Origin: Terriglobia bacterium
Lineage (GTDB): Bacteria; Acidobacteriota; Terriglobia; UBA7540
Length of the DNA stretch: 64,000 bases
Assembly (NCBI GenBank): GCA_035712365.1
Contig: DASTAW010000052.1
Span: 1-64,000 of the forward strand
Direction: 5' to 3'
Program-made: the position numbers and the translations under genes
Notes under the pieces: model-generated
Seen by the model: the letters and a program-made list of their open reading frames with translations, nothing else
Databases searched by the model: none
Told to the model about the DNA's origin: nothing
In this document: piece after piece, positions 18,276-28,461 of the stretch
How positions within the stretch are numbered: position 1 is the stretch's first letter
Layout: each line of letters begins with the position of its first letter

Positions 18276-20390
18276 CTAATGCGACATCCCCGAAATACTG
18301 CAGCAAACCTGTTGAGCAAATCGAATCCATACTCTGCTGCCGGCATGTATGCTGCTGCCGGCAGGCGGGTCCTGCTGGACGGCAAGCCCGGAACCCGACA
18401 TTTGCATCTCGAGTCCCAGGGACTGGCACTCCTGCGTCACGCGGCGCGCCGACATGCCCGTGAAATCTGGAACTGCGAGCAGCGGGCTTTCATCCAGGAG
18501 GGCGGTGCCTTGAGAAGATCTGGGCGGTTGCGAAGGAAAAGAAACAGGTTCTACAGGGCGCGTGGCAGCTCCGACGGATTCAGAGTTGATTGGAGGGTTG
18601 TCCGCGTTTCCTCTCCGTTTCTGGCCCGGAAATTCAGCGGAGCGGCGGGAAGCTATCTGAATATTATCGGAAGGTTTGTCTTGCGGAACGTTCAGGTAAC
18701 GCAGTGTTTGTTCTGCGATCGATTTCCACGCCGGAGCTGCCACTTCTGCCCCGTAGATTGCTCCTACCGGTGTATCGACAACCACCAGAATGGTTACCGC
18801 CGGCTTGTCAACGGGAGCAAAACCGATAAAAGAAGTTACCTCTTTCGTGTGGGAATAATGGCCAGTGGCATCCACTTTCTGCGCCGTGCCCGTCTTCCCC
18901 GCCGAAGTGTATCCGGCAAGCTGCGCCGCCACTCCGGTGCCGTGCTCGACTACGCCTGCAAGCATGTTTTTCATGGTGTCGGCGGTCCGCTCGCCCATGA
19001 TGCGGCGGCCGAGACTGGGTGTCGGGGTTTCGTCGCCCGCCGTGCCGAGATCGCGCACGATTTTCGGCTGGAGCATCACTCCATAGTTTGCGATCGCGGA
19101 ATAAAAGCGGGTCATCTGGAGCGGCGTCACACCGACTCCCTGCCCGATAGCGATCTGGCCAATCGAAACATCCCACCACTTCTGTACGGGCCTGAGAAGG
19201 CCGTTCTCTTCGCCGGGTAAACCGATACCCGTATCCGCGTCAAACCCGTAATTGAGAATGCGGTGGTAAAAGCGATCTTCGCCCAGACGCAGCGCCATCT
19301 TCACCGAGCCAACGTCGCTCGAGTACATCAAAACCTGGTTCAGGGTGAGCGGGCCGCCCTGCTCGTGGCGGATGGCTTCGGGATCGTCATGAATGATTCG
19401 CCCGCCCAAGCGGATCTGCCCCATCTGGCAATCGATCAGTTCCGTTGGCCTGGCCAGCTTTTCGTCAATAGCTGATGAAATCGTCACCGACTTGAAGGTG
19501 GACCCCGGCTCGTAAATCCACCCAATCGCCCTGTTAATTCGGTCCGCCGGAGGAAACTTCTGATACTCGTTTGGATTGAAAGTCGGCTCGTTGGCCATCG
19601 CCAGAATTTCGCCGGTGTAAGGGTTCTGTACGATCACGGTCCCCCCGGCTGCATGGTATTTGTTGACGGTCAGGGCCAGCGCCCTTTCCGCAATGTACTG
19701 AACGTCGTCGTCGATGGTCAGGATCAGGTTGCTGCCCGGTTCTCCGCTCCACTCGGTCGAACGGAATGAACGGTGCTTGGCATCTGTGCTCAGCAGCACC
19801 CTGCCCGAAAGTCCGCGAATCTGCTTGTTGTATTGGTACTCCACTCCGCCCAACCCGTTGTCATCCAGCCCCACATAGCCCAGAACGGTGGCGGCCAGGT
19901 CGCCATCGGGATAGAACCGCTTCATCTCTTTCTGGAAATAGATCCCTTGCAAGTTAAGATCACGAATACGGGCCGATTCCTGCGGTGTGATCTTCCGCTT
20001 GACCCAACAAAAGGAGCTATGGGCCTTGAAGCGCGCCTCCAGGTCTTTCGCGTCGAGATTTAGAATTGGGGCGAGCAGTTTGGCCTCCATCAACGAATCG
20101 GGTATGTTTGAGGGGACCGCATACACCGAATCCACTGCCAGGCTCATGGCCAGCGGATGCATCTTCCGGTCGAAGATGACTCCCCGCTTAGGAGCAATTT
20201 CCACGGTCCGCTGCTGCTGCCGGTCCGCGCGTGCCAGCAATTCCACGTACTGAATAATTTGGAGGTCGTACAAACGGAGGATGATGGCCAGCACCCACAC
20301 CACGAATATCCCGGCCAGGAGCACGCCTCTCCTGGCTCCCACCGGCCTTGCCGCTGACGAGGTTGAATTCAGCTTTGGGCGCCGTACCAT
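18276..20390 (-). CDS. ftsI: Septal transpeptidase FtsI/PBP with a C-terminal PASTA domain
   Basis: This class B penicillin-binding protein cross-links septal peptidoglycan. The 704 aa comprise a short cytoplasmic start, one transmembrane helix (GVLLAGIFVVWVLAIIL), a dimerisation domain, the transpeptidase domain, and one PASTA domain at about 640-695 (VPDFTGMSARRVTQECQSLG). The active-site motifs are GSTFKS (S297, K300) and KTG (499-501). The second motif, normally SxN, reads SSD (S357-D359). It starts right after ftsL (TAA followed at once by ATG). The PASTA tail resembles sporulation-type or actinobacterial PBPs more than the E. coli protein. Confidence 0.95.
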   Translation of the reverse strand: MVRRPKLNSTSSAARPVGARRGVLLAGIFVVWVLAIILRLYDLQIIQYVELLARADRQQQRTVEIAPKRGVIFDRKMHPLAMSLAVDSVYAVPSNIPDSLMEAKLLAPILNLDAKDLEARFKAHSSFCWVKRKITPQESARIRDLNLQGIYFQKEMKRFYPDGDLAATVLGYVGLDDNGLGGVEYQYNKQIRGLSGRVLLSTDAKHRSFRSTEWSGEPGSNLILTIDDDVQYIAERALALTVNKYHAAGGTVIVQNPYTGEILAMANEPTFNPNEYQKFPPADRINRAIGWIYEPGSTFKSVTISSAIDEKLARPTELIDCQMGQIRLGGRIIHDDPEAIRHEQGGPLTLNQVLMYSSDVGSVKMALRLGEDRFYHRILNYGFDADTGIGLPGEENGLLRPVQKWWDVSIGQIAIGQGVGVTPLQMTRFYSAIANYGVMLQPKIVRDLGTAGDETPTPSLGRRIMGERTADTMKNMLAGVVEHGTGVAAQLAGYTSAGKTGTAQKVDATGHYSHTKEVTSFIGFAPVDKPAVTILVVVDTPVGAIYGAEVAAPAWKSIAEQTLRYLNVPQDKPSDNIQIASRRSAEFPGQKRRGNADNPPINSESVGAATRPVEPVSFPSQPPRSSQGTALLDESPLLAVPDFTGMSARRVTQECQSLGLEMQMSGSGLAVQQDPPAGSSIHAGSRVWIRFAQQVCCSISGMSH

Positions 20391-20882
20391 TTACCTCACG
20401 CCGGGATTTCCAATCTGGTTTCCGATGTTCCCTGCAAACTCCGTAGCCGCGGGCCCGGAATTGACCCGCGCCGGATTGCCTATCTGGATGATCTGGCTTG
20501 GATTTGGAGGCGCAAGGCCCAATTCAGAACGGGCAAGCGTATCGATCCGCTGCGGGTCGCTTAAGGAGGCAAACTGGACTTTCAGCGCGTGGTTCCGTTC
20601 TACCGTTTCCGCCTGCTCCTGTTTGAGCTGTTGAATCAGATAGCCGTAACGCACGCACTCAAAATGCTGCCAGGCAAAAAGCATGATGCAAAAAAAGGCC
20701 AGCGTCCCCAGCGCCAGCAGACCGAAACACTCCCGGCGTTTCTCGTGATCCACTTCACGCTGCAGCCGGGAGTTGTCAATGTGCTTAACGAAATAAATTT
20801 CCGGGTACGGAGCACGGCCCACCACGGGCTGGTTGCGCGGACGGCGATTCGAACCGGGAAGACTCACTGCAACAGTAGCCAT
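20391..20882 (-). CDS. ftsL: Cell division protein FtsL
   Basis: FtsL is a small bitopic divisome protein that works with FtsB and FtsQ to activate FtsWI. The 163-aa product has a long N-terminal cytoplasmic part (about 55 residues), one membrane helix (CFGLLALGTLAFFCIMLFAW), then a heptad-like coiled coil (LIQQLKQEQAETVERNHALK) and the LARSELGLAPPNPSQII block seen in FtsL/DivIC proteins. The last 25 residues are glycine- and asparagine-rich. Sequence identity in this family is low, so position between rsmH and ftsI is important evidence. Confidence 0.85.
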   Translation of the reverse strand: MATVAVSLPGSNRRPRNQPVVGRAPYPEIYFVKHIDNSRLQREVDHEKRRECFGLLALGTLAFFCIMLFAWQHFECVRYGYLIQQLKQEQAETVERNHALKVQFASLSDPQRIDTLARSELGLAPPNPSQIIQIGNPARVNSGPAATEFAGNIGNQIGNPGVR

Positions 20883-20958
20883 AGCCCTCTTCTCTCAAGC
20901 GCGATTTCCTATCGGGTCCGCTCCGCTGGCAGCCCGAGAAACCGCGAGCGTTTCCGCG

Positions 20959-21855
20959 CTATTCTTTTTGCAGCTTCTCCGCCGCTCGCAACTTTGCGCT
21001 GCGTGACCGCGGATTTTCCTGAATCTCTTCGGGAGTCGGCCGCGCCACATGCCGGGTCAAGACGCGTACCCGGCCTTCACGATGGAGGCGGGCAAGCGCA
21101 TGTTTCACCAGCCGGTCCTCCAGCGAATGGAAGCTGATCACGACCGACCGGCCGCCTTCCGCGAGGACCTCAGGAAATCCGGCAAGGAACTCCTCCAGAT
21201 TTTCCAGTTCCCGGTTAACGGCCAGACGCAACGCCATAAACGTGCGCGTTGCCGGATGGATGTGGTGGAGGCCCGCCCGGGAGGGGATAGCTCGCATTAC
21301 CACCTGCGCCAGTTCGGTGGTCGATCGAATCGGACGGGCCTTCACAATCGCTCGCGCTATACGGCGCGAGTGGCGCTCTTCTCCAAACTTGAAAATCAGA
21401 TCTGCCAGTTCGCGTTCGGGTGTGCGGTTGACGATGTCGCCAGCCGTCAGCTCTCCCCCGCCCATTCTCATGTCCAAGGGACCCGGCATGCTGAAACTGA
21501 ATCCCCGGCCGGCATCTTTAAGCTGCATCGAACTCAACCCGAGGTCGGCAAGAATGCCGTCAACCGGCGGCAAACCACTGGCGGCGTGCAGGGCGCGAAT
21601 ATCAGCGAAATTGCCTTCCATCATCATCAGCTTTCCGCCGTGTACCCCCAGACGCTCACGAACAGCATTGAGCGCCTGGGGGTCACGGTCTATGGCCAGC
21701 AGTTTTCCCTGTCCCCCTTCGAGCACACGCAAGATCTGCCCCGAGTGTCCCCCTGCCCCAGCGGTTGCATCAATATAATTGCCATCAGCTCGAACCTTCA
21801 AAAACTCCATCGCTTCCCGCAGCATCACGGGATAGTGGAGATCGAACTCATTCAT
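20959..21855 (-). CDS. rsmH: 16S rRNA (cytosine-1402-N4) methyltransferase RsmH
   Basis: RsmH (MraW) methylates N4 of C1402 in 16S rRNA using SAM. The 298-aa protein has HYPVMLREAMEFL at the start, the SAM loop YIDATAGAGGHSGQILR, the LDMRMGG motif, and the typical C-terminal VVISFHSLEDRLVKHAL. The ATG follows the mraZ stop directly (TAG then ATG), so the two genes are translationally linked. Genes start mraZ-rsmH in most bacterial dcw clusters. Confidence 0.97.
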   Translation of the reverse strand: MNEFDLHYPVMLREAMEFLKVRADGNYIDATAGAGGHSGQILRVLEGGQGKLLAIDRDPQALNAVRERLGVHGGKLMMMEGNFADIRALHAASGLPPVDGILADLGLSSMQLKDAGRGFSFSMPGPLDMRMGGGELTAGDIVNRTPERELADLIFKFGEERHSRRIARAIVKARPIRSTTELAQVVMRAIPSRAGLHHIHPATRTFMALRLAVNRELENLEEFLAGFPEVLAEGGRSVVISFHSLEDRLVKHALARLHREGRVRVLTRHVARPTPEEIQENPRSRSAKLRAAEKLQKE

Positions 21856-22296
21856 CTAAATGCCGAGGTCGCTCAAAGCCTGCATGTCATCATCCGTCAA
21901 CGGATTGCCGTCAAGATGCGCCCGGAACCGGTCCATGTTCCAAACATCCAGATAGTTCAGATAACCGATCACCGCAACCTCACCTTGCATCCCAGCGGAT
22001 TCGCGCAGCAATGACGGAACCAGGATTCTTCCCTGCCCATCTATCTGTACCGCCTGCCCCCAGTAGTTGGCCCGGTCCAGAAACTTGCGCTTCGATTTGT
22101 TCATCGAGGGCAGTATCGCCAGCTTTTCCTCGATGTCCCTCCACACAGAAAACGGATAAATACGGACCGACTGACCGTCGAGGCTGGTCACATAGAAATC
22201 GTGGCCAAAGGTCACTTCCAGATGTGACTTGAAGGCGGTTGGGATCTTCACCCTTCCCTTCGCGTCCACCGTAGCTGGGTAATTTCCTCGCAGCAT
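21856..22296 (-). CDS. mraZ: Transcriptional regulator MraZ
   Basis: MraZ is an AbrB-like swapped-hairpin DNA-binding protein that represses its own dcw promoter in the species studied. The 146-aa length is normal. Both family repeats are visible: the first opens MLRGNYPATVDAKGRVKIP and the second has QIDGQGRILVPSLLRESAG. It is the first gene of the cluster and is preceded by a strong promoter with an evenly spaced set of GTGG sites, which it probably binds as a ring-shaped oligomer. Confidence 0.96.
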   Translation of the reverse strand: MLRGNYPATVDAKGRVKIPTAFKSHLEVTFGHDFYVTSLDGQSVRIYPFSVWRDIEEKLAILPSMNKSKRKFLDRANYWGQAVQIDGQGRILVPSLLRESAGMQGEVAVIGYLNYLDVWNMDRFRAHLDGNPLTDDDMQALSDLGI

Positions 22297-22333
22297 GGAA
22301 GTTCCAAAAGCCTGTCAAAAGCTCGCCAATTGG

Positions 22334-22378
22334 GCCACTTTCATACATTTTCTACTACTTTAGACCACTTCAGCCCAC
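22334..22378 (-). promoter_or_regulatory. MraZ-type operator: five 10-bp-spaced boxes
   Basis: On the minus strand the boxes GTGGG (22378-22374), GTGGT (22368-22364), GTAGT (22358-22354), a degenerate ATGTA (22348-22344) and GTGGC (22338-22334) each begin exactly 10 bp apart with 5-bp spacers. Known MraZ sites are runs of TGGG-like boxes with the same 10-bp period. The array begins near the predicted transcription start and covers the early transcribed region, so bound MraZ would block initiation or escape. Confidence 0.75.
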
Positions 22379-22380
22379 TC

Positions 22381-22409
22381 AATATAAGTGGGACACATAG
22401 CGATGTCAA
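22381..22409 (-). promoter_or_regulatory. mraZ (dcw) promoter
   Basis: The minus strand has a perfect -35 TTGACA (22409-22404), a 17-nt spacer, and -10 TATATT (22386-22381), five of six to consensus. The expected start of transcription is about 22374, at the first MraZ box, leaving a leader of about 75 nt. The rest of the 342-bp gap between mraZ and the upstream methyltransferase (22410-22638) shows nothing else I can identify. Confidence 0.75.
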
Positions 22410-22638
22410 GAACTATTTCAGTGATTAGAAAGATTTAGGAGCGGCGCGGATTTTGCTCAGCCCGTGGGGGCGAAAATGGCTTTCGCTCACAACCCGTATT
22501 GCTGGGCGGAAGGCAATGCTTTGCAGTCGCATGGACTGAGACTGGACGATTCAACAAAATTGCAGCGGCTCTCCGCGTCGAAGGTGTGCAGAGTGGGTAT
22601 GGGATGAAGAGACCAGAAGTGGCGACTGGCTGCTGCCC

Positions 22639-23409
22639 TCAGGACGTACGTGCCAGGAAGCGCAGACGGACGTAGTCGACCGTCCAGCGGCCCTGTGCAT
22701 CGCAGAGCGCTGGGTGCAGCAAGTTGATAACCTCGTCGATTGCATTGGCGCGTTGCCGTTCGGCGAGGGTCTTAAAAAACGGCCCCGCGAAGGTCTCAAG
22801 CCAGCCATGCATGTTGGTAGGCAGAATGGTGGGGCGAGGAATCAATTCTATTGAGTCCACGCGAAAACCTGCACGTTCGAGCTTCCCACGGTATTCGTCA
22901 CTTGTGGGAAAGTACCAGGGGATCAACGACGCGGCATTCTGGGCGCCATATCTTTCGAGGACCGCGAGCAGCGCCACCGTGATAGCCGCAACACATCCGT
23001 GCCCTCCAAATTCACCGGCAAAGCGACCGCCGGACTTAAGCGCTCGTCGTATATTTCTCAGCACAGCGTCCGGATCGCGTTTCATCCAATGGAGTGCGGC
23101 GTTGGAAAATGCTGCGTCGAACTCAGCCTCAAATGGCAGGTCAAAAGCATTAGCGAGGCGCGCATCGATGCCACGCTGCTTCGCTGCCGCCACCATGTCC
23201 GGCGAACCGTCAACGCCTACGACTGTTGCTCCCCTGTTGAGGAGCACTTCGGACAGTGCGCCGTCACCGCAGCCGACATCCAATATGCGTTCGCCGGGCT
23301 GCGGATTCAGCAACTCAACTACAGGCAGTCCAAGGACTGGAACGAAGGGAGCATGTTCGGCGTAACGGTCCGCTTTCCATTCCTGTGTCACCGGCTCGGC
23401 TGCGCTCAT
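22639..23409 (-). CDS. Class I SAM-dependent methyltransferase
   Basis: The 256-aa protein has the SAM-binding motif I ILDVGCGDGALSEVLL, motif II VVGVDGSPDMVAAA, and DAAFSNAALHWMKRDP, a combination close to trans-aconitate methyltransferase-type enzymes and to general COG4106-like proteins. The substrate cannot be read from the sequence; the C-terminal half with NMHGWLETFAGPFF resembles Tam. It begins 21 nt after acs on the same strand and might be read through from it, but no functional link is evident. Confidence 0.8.
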   Translation of the reverse strand: MSAAEPVTQEWKADRYAEHAPFVPVLGLPVVELLNPQPGERILDVGCGDGALSEVLLNRGATVVGVDGSPDMVAAAKQRGIDARLANAFDLPFEAEFDAAFSNAALHWMKRDPDAVLRNIRRALKSGGRFAGEFGGHGCVAAITVALLAVLERYGAQNAASLIPWYFPTSDEYRGKLERAGFRVDSIELIPRPTILPTNMHGWLETFAGPFFKTLAERQRANAIDEVINLLHPALCDAQGRWTVDYVRLRFLARTS

Positions 23410-23430
23410 GTCCCTCTCGATCGTGATGGA

Positions 23431-25398
<1,968 letters not shown>

Positions 25399-25580
25399 CT
25401 GTGACACTCCCACCCAGAAAATTTTTGTTCAATCATAAGCCAAGAAAGTGCGAAAGAGCAGGCAAATCAATCCGCCATCTGGCCCAGCGAACTGTAAAAC
25501 CGGAAGCGAATTGCCCCGATGACGCCTTTCATCCGCCCGGCCCTGCGCACGACGCCAATGAAGACCGGTCGCGCAAATGC

Positions 25581-26924
25581 TCATCCGGCCTGAACGCCGG
25601 ACCCGTAAGCTTCATCAAGCAGCTCAACCACGTGGAGCACCCGCCGCTGTTGTCCGGACCGGGAAACCCCAGCCCGCAACTGCAAAAGGCATCCCGGATT
25701 GGCAGTCACAATCAGCTCAGCGCCGGTTTCGTCCACTCGCTGCATCTTGGCCTTCAGCAGCCGATCCGCCATTTCGTTCTGAACCACATTATAAATGCCC
25801 GCGCTTCCACAGCAAACCTCGGATTCCTTCAGTTCCACGAGCTCAAGCCCGGGAATCGCTGCCATCAACCGCCGCGGAGCGCTGCGGATGCGCTGCGCGT
25901 GTCCCAGGTGGCAGGGATCCTGATACGTCGCTCGTGAGCGGATGGCGCCGAAATTCCGGTTGAATTCGATCCCGGCCAGAAACTCCGTCACGTCACGAAC
26001 CCTGGAGCTGAACTCCCGTGCACGATCATAGAACTCACGATCCTCATGCTCAAAGAGCAGTGGATATTCTTTCAGTACCGAACCGCAACCCGCCGCATTG
26101 GTGATGAAATAATCGAAATTCCCGTCAAGGAACGTCCGGATATTTTGCTTTGCAAGTTCTCGCGCCGTGTCACGGATTCCCGCATGCACATGCAAGGCGC
26201 CGCAGCAACCCTGGGCCTCGGGAATCACTACCTCACATCCGTTGCGAACCAGGACCCGGACGGTTGCGTCGTTCAACCGCGCAAAGGCCAGGTTTGCAAT
26301 GCATCCCGCAAAAAACGCGACGCGGTAACGCACATCGCCCTCAGATTTGACCACCTGGCCGAGGCGCCTCGTGAAGAACGGTTTTTCCATTCGCGGCGAT
26401 AGTGCTGCCACACGCCCCAGCCGCTTCGATAAAAGGTGCGGGATTCCTGATTTCAGCAAAACCGTTTCGAGGCCGGATTGCTGAAACAGCCAGAGCAGGG
26501 TGCCAACCCTGTCTAGCATCTTGCGGTCCGGAAGCAATTTCTGAAAGAAAACGTGGCGCACATGCCTTGCGATGCCCGATCGCGAGTAATACCGGTTGAT
26601 CTGCGCCCGGGCAGACTCCACCAGGCGGCCATATTCCACGCCGGAAGGGCATGCCGTCTCACACGCGCGACAGTCCAGGCACGAATCGATGTGCCGTACG
26701 AAGCTCTCCCCCAGGGGCAGCCTGCCGCGTTCCACCTGGACCATCTGGTAGATTCGCCCGCGCGGAGAATCCATCTCCAGCCCAAGCTCGCGATAAGTCG
26801 GGCAGGAGTTCAGGCAGAGGCCGCAGTGGATGCACTTGGAATAGTACTCCCACTCGGGAGCCTCACCTGGCCCGTAGCCGCTGGCCGTGGGGATTGAAAC
26901 CGCTTTGCCCTGCGTCTCGATCAT
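25581..26924 (-). CDS. glcF: Glycolate oxidase iron-sulfur subunit GlcF
   Basis: GlcF is the electron-transfer subunit of the membrane-associated GlcDEF complex that oxidises glycolate to glyoxylate. The 447-aa protein has two 4Fe-4S motifs, CIHCGLCLNSCP (Cys 31, 34, 37, 41) and CLDCRACETACP (Cys 82, 85, 88, 92), followed by two CCG domains seen at GCCGALHVHAG and EVCCGSAGIYN. It lies downstream of glcD and glcE, but a palindromic element in the 180-nt gap separates it from glcE. Confidence 0.94.
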   Translation of the reverse strand: MIETQGKAVSIPTASGYGPGEAPEWEYYSKCIHCGLCLNSCPTYRELGLEMDSPRGRIYQMVQVERGRLPLGESFVRHIDSCLDCRACETACPSGVEYGRLVESARAQINRYYSRSGIARHVRHVFFQKLLPDRKMLDRVGTLLWLFQQSGLETVLLKSGIPHLLSKRLGRVAALSPRMEKPFFTRRLGQVVKSEGDVRYRVAFFAGCIANLAFARLNDATVRVLVRNGCEVVIPEAQGCCGALHVHAGIRDTARELAKQNIRTFLDGNFDYFITNAAGCGSVLKEYPLLFEHEDREFYDRAREFSSRVRDVTEFLAGIEFNRNFGAIRSRATYQDPCHLGHAQRIRSAPRRLMAAIPGLELVELKESEVCCGSAGIYNVVQNEMADRLLKAKMQRVDETGAELIVTANPGCLLQLRAGVSRSGQQRRVLHVVELLDEAYGSGVQAG

Positions 26925-26948
26925 TTCAGACCATCGGCAATCTTCGGT

Positions 26949-27086
26949 CTAGCACGTTGATGAAAAACCCTCTGTACCACGTCATCCTGAGCGAAGCGAA
27001 GGATCTGTTTTGGTCATTTCAGTGAGATACAGCAGATGCTTCGCTTCGCTCAGCATGACGGGTAACCTTTTTCAACAACCTGCTAG
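26949..27086. repeat. MITE-like palindromic element between glcE and glcF
   Basis: The 138-bp element has 19-bp terminal inverted repeats (26949-26967 and 27068-27086, 17 of 19 matching; outer ends CTAGCA and TGCTAG). Inside are longer inverted arms at 26981-27006 and 27034-27059 built around GAGCGAAGCGAAG, 24 of 26 matching. It has no coding capacity. The structure fits a small non-autonomous mobile element or a REP-type hairpin, and in RNA it would form a long hairpin inside the glc operon. Confidence 0.7.
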
Positions 27087-27104
27087 CGAAGCGCCTTTAC
27101 CATG

Positions 27105-28460
27105 TTAGATTGAACCCACAAATCTGCCCGGCGCAAGAATGCCCTTTGGGTCCCACGCCGTCTTCAGTTTGCGCATCAGATCAAGGCCGGTTCCGGGTTC
27201 TCCCCACGCATCCACCTGGGCCTTCACCTCTGCAGGGGCCGAAACCACGGTTAGCGCACCGCCTGATTTTTCAGCGGACTTGCGGAGGCGCCTGACGAGG
27301 CTGACCGCCTCGGTGGCATTCTGCAGGTCCAGCAGACCCAGGTGAAGCATTCCAACTCCCGGCATTGCGACGCCAGCCATTTTTATATTCTCACCGTGCG
27401 CTTCCTGCTGGGCAAGCCTCAAAAACTCCTCGCCATTAGCGATGGGCAGGGCGCCTTTCAGCACAACTGTCCCCTGATACATCTTTCCAATCCAGTTGCT
27501 AAAATCGGAAATCGCCTGCCATGCCCGTCCAGAGCCCACTCGGTCGCAAGTCTGGACCGTAGCGCCCACGGGGCCGCCCGCCGCTTCGAGCTCCTTTCGG
27601 GTGCGATCAACAACGGATTGGGGTCCGCCAACTTCCAGCCATATTTCCGGCTCGCGGGCCGCCACATCCACTTGCGAGCCGGGACGCACAATCGCGGCGG
27701 CTTCAGCATCCAGCAAGGCCATCCGTAACAGGTCAATAGGCGAGGCCAGGATGCGCCGACGGAGGTCGCGGGCAACACCCAGCGTACCGGTGGGAAGGAC
27801 GAACGTCTGGCGCTCCGCTGGCAGAGGAAAGAGCTTCAGATTGACTTCCGTAATGACTCCCAGCGTGCCGCATGACCCGATCATGAGCTTCCCGAGATCG
27901 TAACCCGCCACGTTCTTGACCACTCGACCGCCCGTCCTGACCAGTTTGCCTTCGGTGGTGGCAATCTGCATGCCTACCACCATGTCACGAGGCGCCCCAT
28001 AAAAATGTCGCAGCGGCCCCGATGTATTGGTTGCCACGATGCCTCCCAGGGTGGCTTTCCCGCCTCCTGAAGAGTCCAGGGGCAGCCAAAGTCCATCGGG
28101 CTTCAGGAGGGTTTGGAGGTCGGCCAACACCACTCCAGCACCGACGCCGGCAGTCAAGTCTGAGGGCTCGTAGTAACGGACGTTGGTGAGGTCCCGCGTG
28201 CATAGCGCAATGTCGTATTTTCGCGGAGGGTTCCCGATGCCGAGCTTGGTGGCGCCGCCACAGGCGATCACTGCCAGGTCATGGCCTGCCGCCCATTTCA
28301 GGGTCTCGGCTACCTCCTCAGCCGATCCCGGGTAAACGGCGCAGTCCGGTGTTTGACCGTCCACGGTGAAGGACTCACACGCGGACGCTTCGGCAGTGCA
28401 CTTCGATTCCCCGACAATTCCGGCCAGGCCCGCCAGGACAGCCTCAGCCACGTCTGCCAT
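27105..28460 (-). CDS. glcE: Glycolate oxidase FAD-binding subunit GlcE
   Basis: GlcE is the second flavoprotein subunit of glycolate oxidase. The 451-aa protein has a PCMH-type FAD domain with VIACGGATKLGIGNPP and the GGIVATNTSGPLRHFYG segment, then VKNVAGYDLGKLMIGSCGTLGVI, all standard for the GlcD/GlcE family. The ATG at 28460 is chosen because GGAGG stands 5 nt upstream, inside the end of glcD; a GTG nine codons earlier lacks such a site. One base separates it from the glcD stop. Confidence 0.93.
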   Translation of the reverse strand: MADVAEAVLAGLAGIVGESKCTAEASACESFTVDGQTPDCAVYPGSAEEVAETLKWAAGHDLAVIACGGATKLGIGNPPRKYDIALCTRDLTNVRYYEPSDLTAGVGAGVVLADLQTLLKPDGLWLPLDSSGGGKATLGGIVATNTSGPLRHFYGAPRDMVVGMQIATTEGKLVRTGGRVVKNVAGYDLGKLMIGSCGTLGVITEVNLKLFPLPAERQTFVLPTGTLGVARDLRRRILASPIDLLRMALLDAEAAAIVRPGSQVDVAAREPEIWLEVGGPQSVVDRTRKELEAAGGPVGATVQTCDRVGSGRAWQAISDFSNWIGKMYQGTVVLKGALPIANGEEFLRLAQQEAHGENIKMAGVAMPGVGMLHLGLLDLQNATEAVSLVRRLRKSAEKSGGALTVVSAPAEVKAQVDAWGEPGTGLDLMRKLKTAWDPKGILAPGRFVGSI

Positions 28461-28461
28461 A

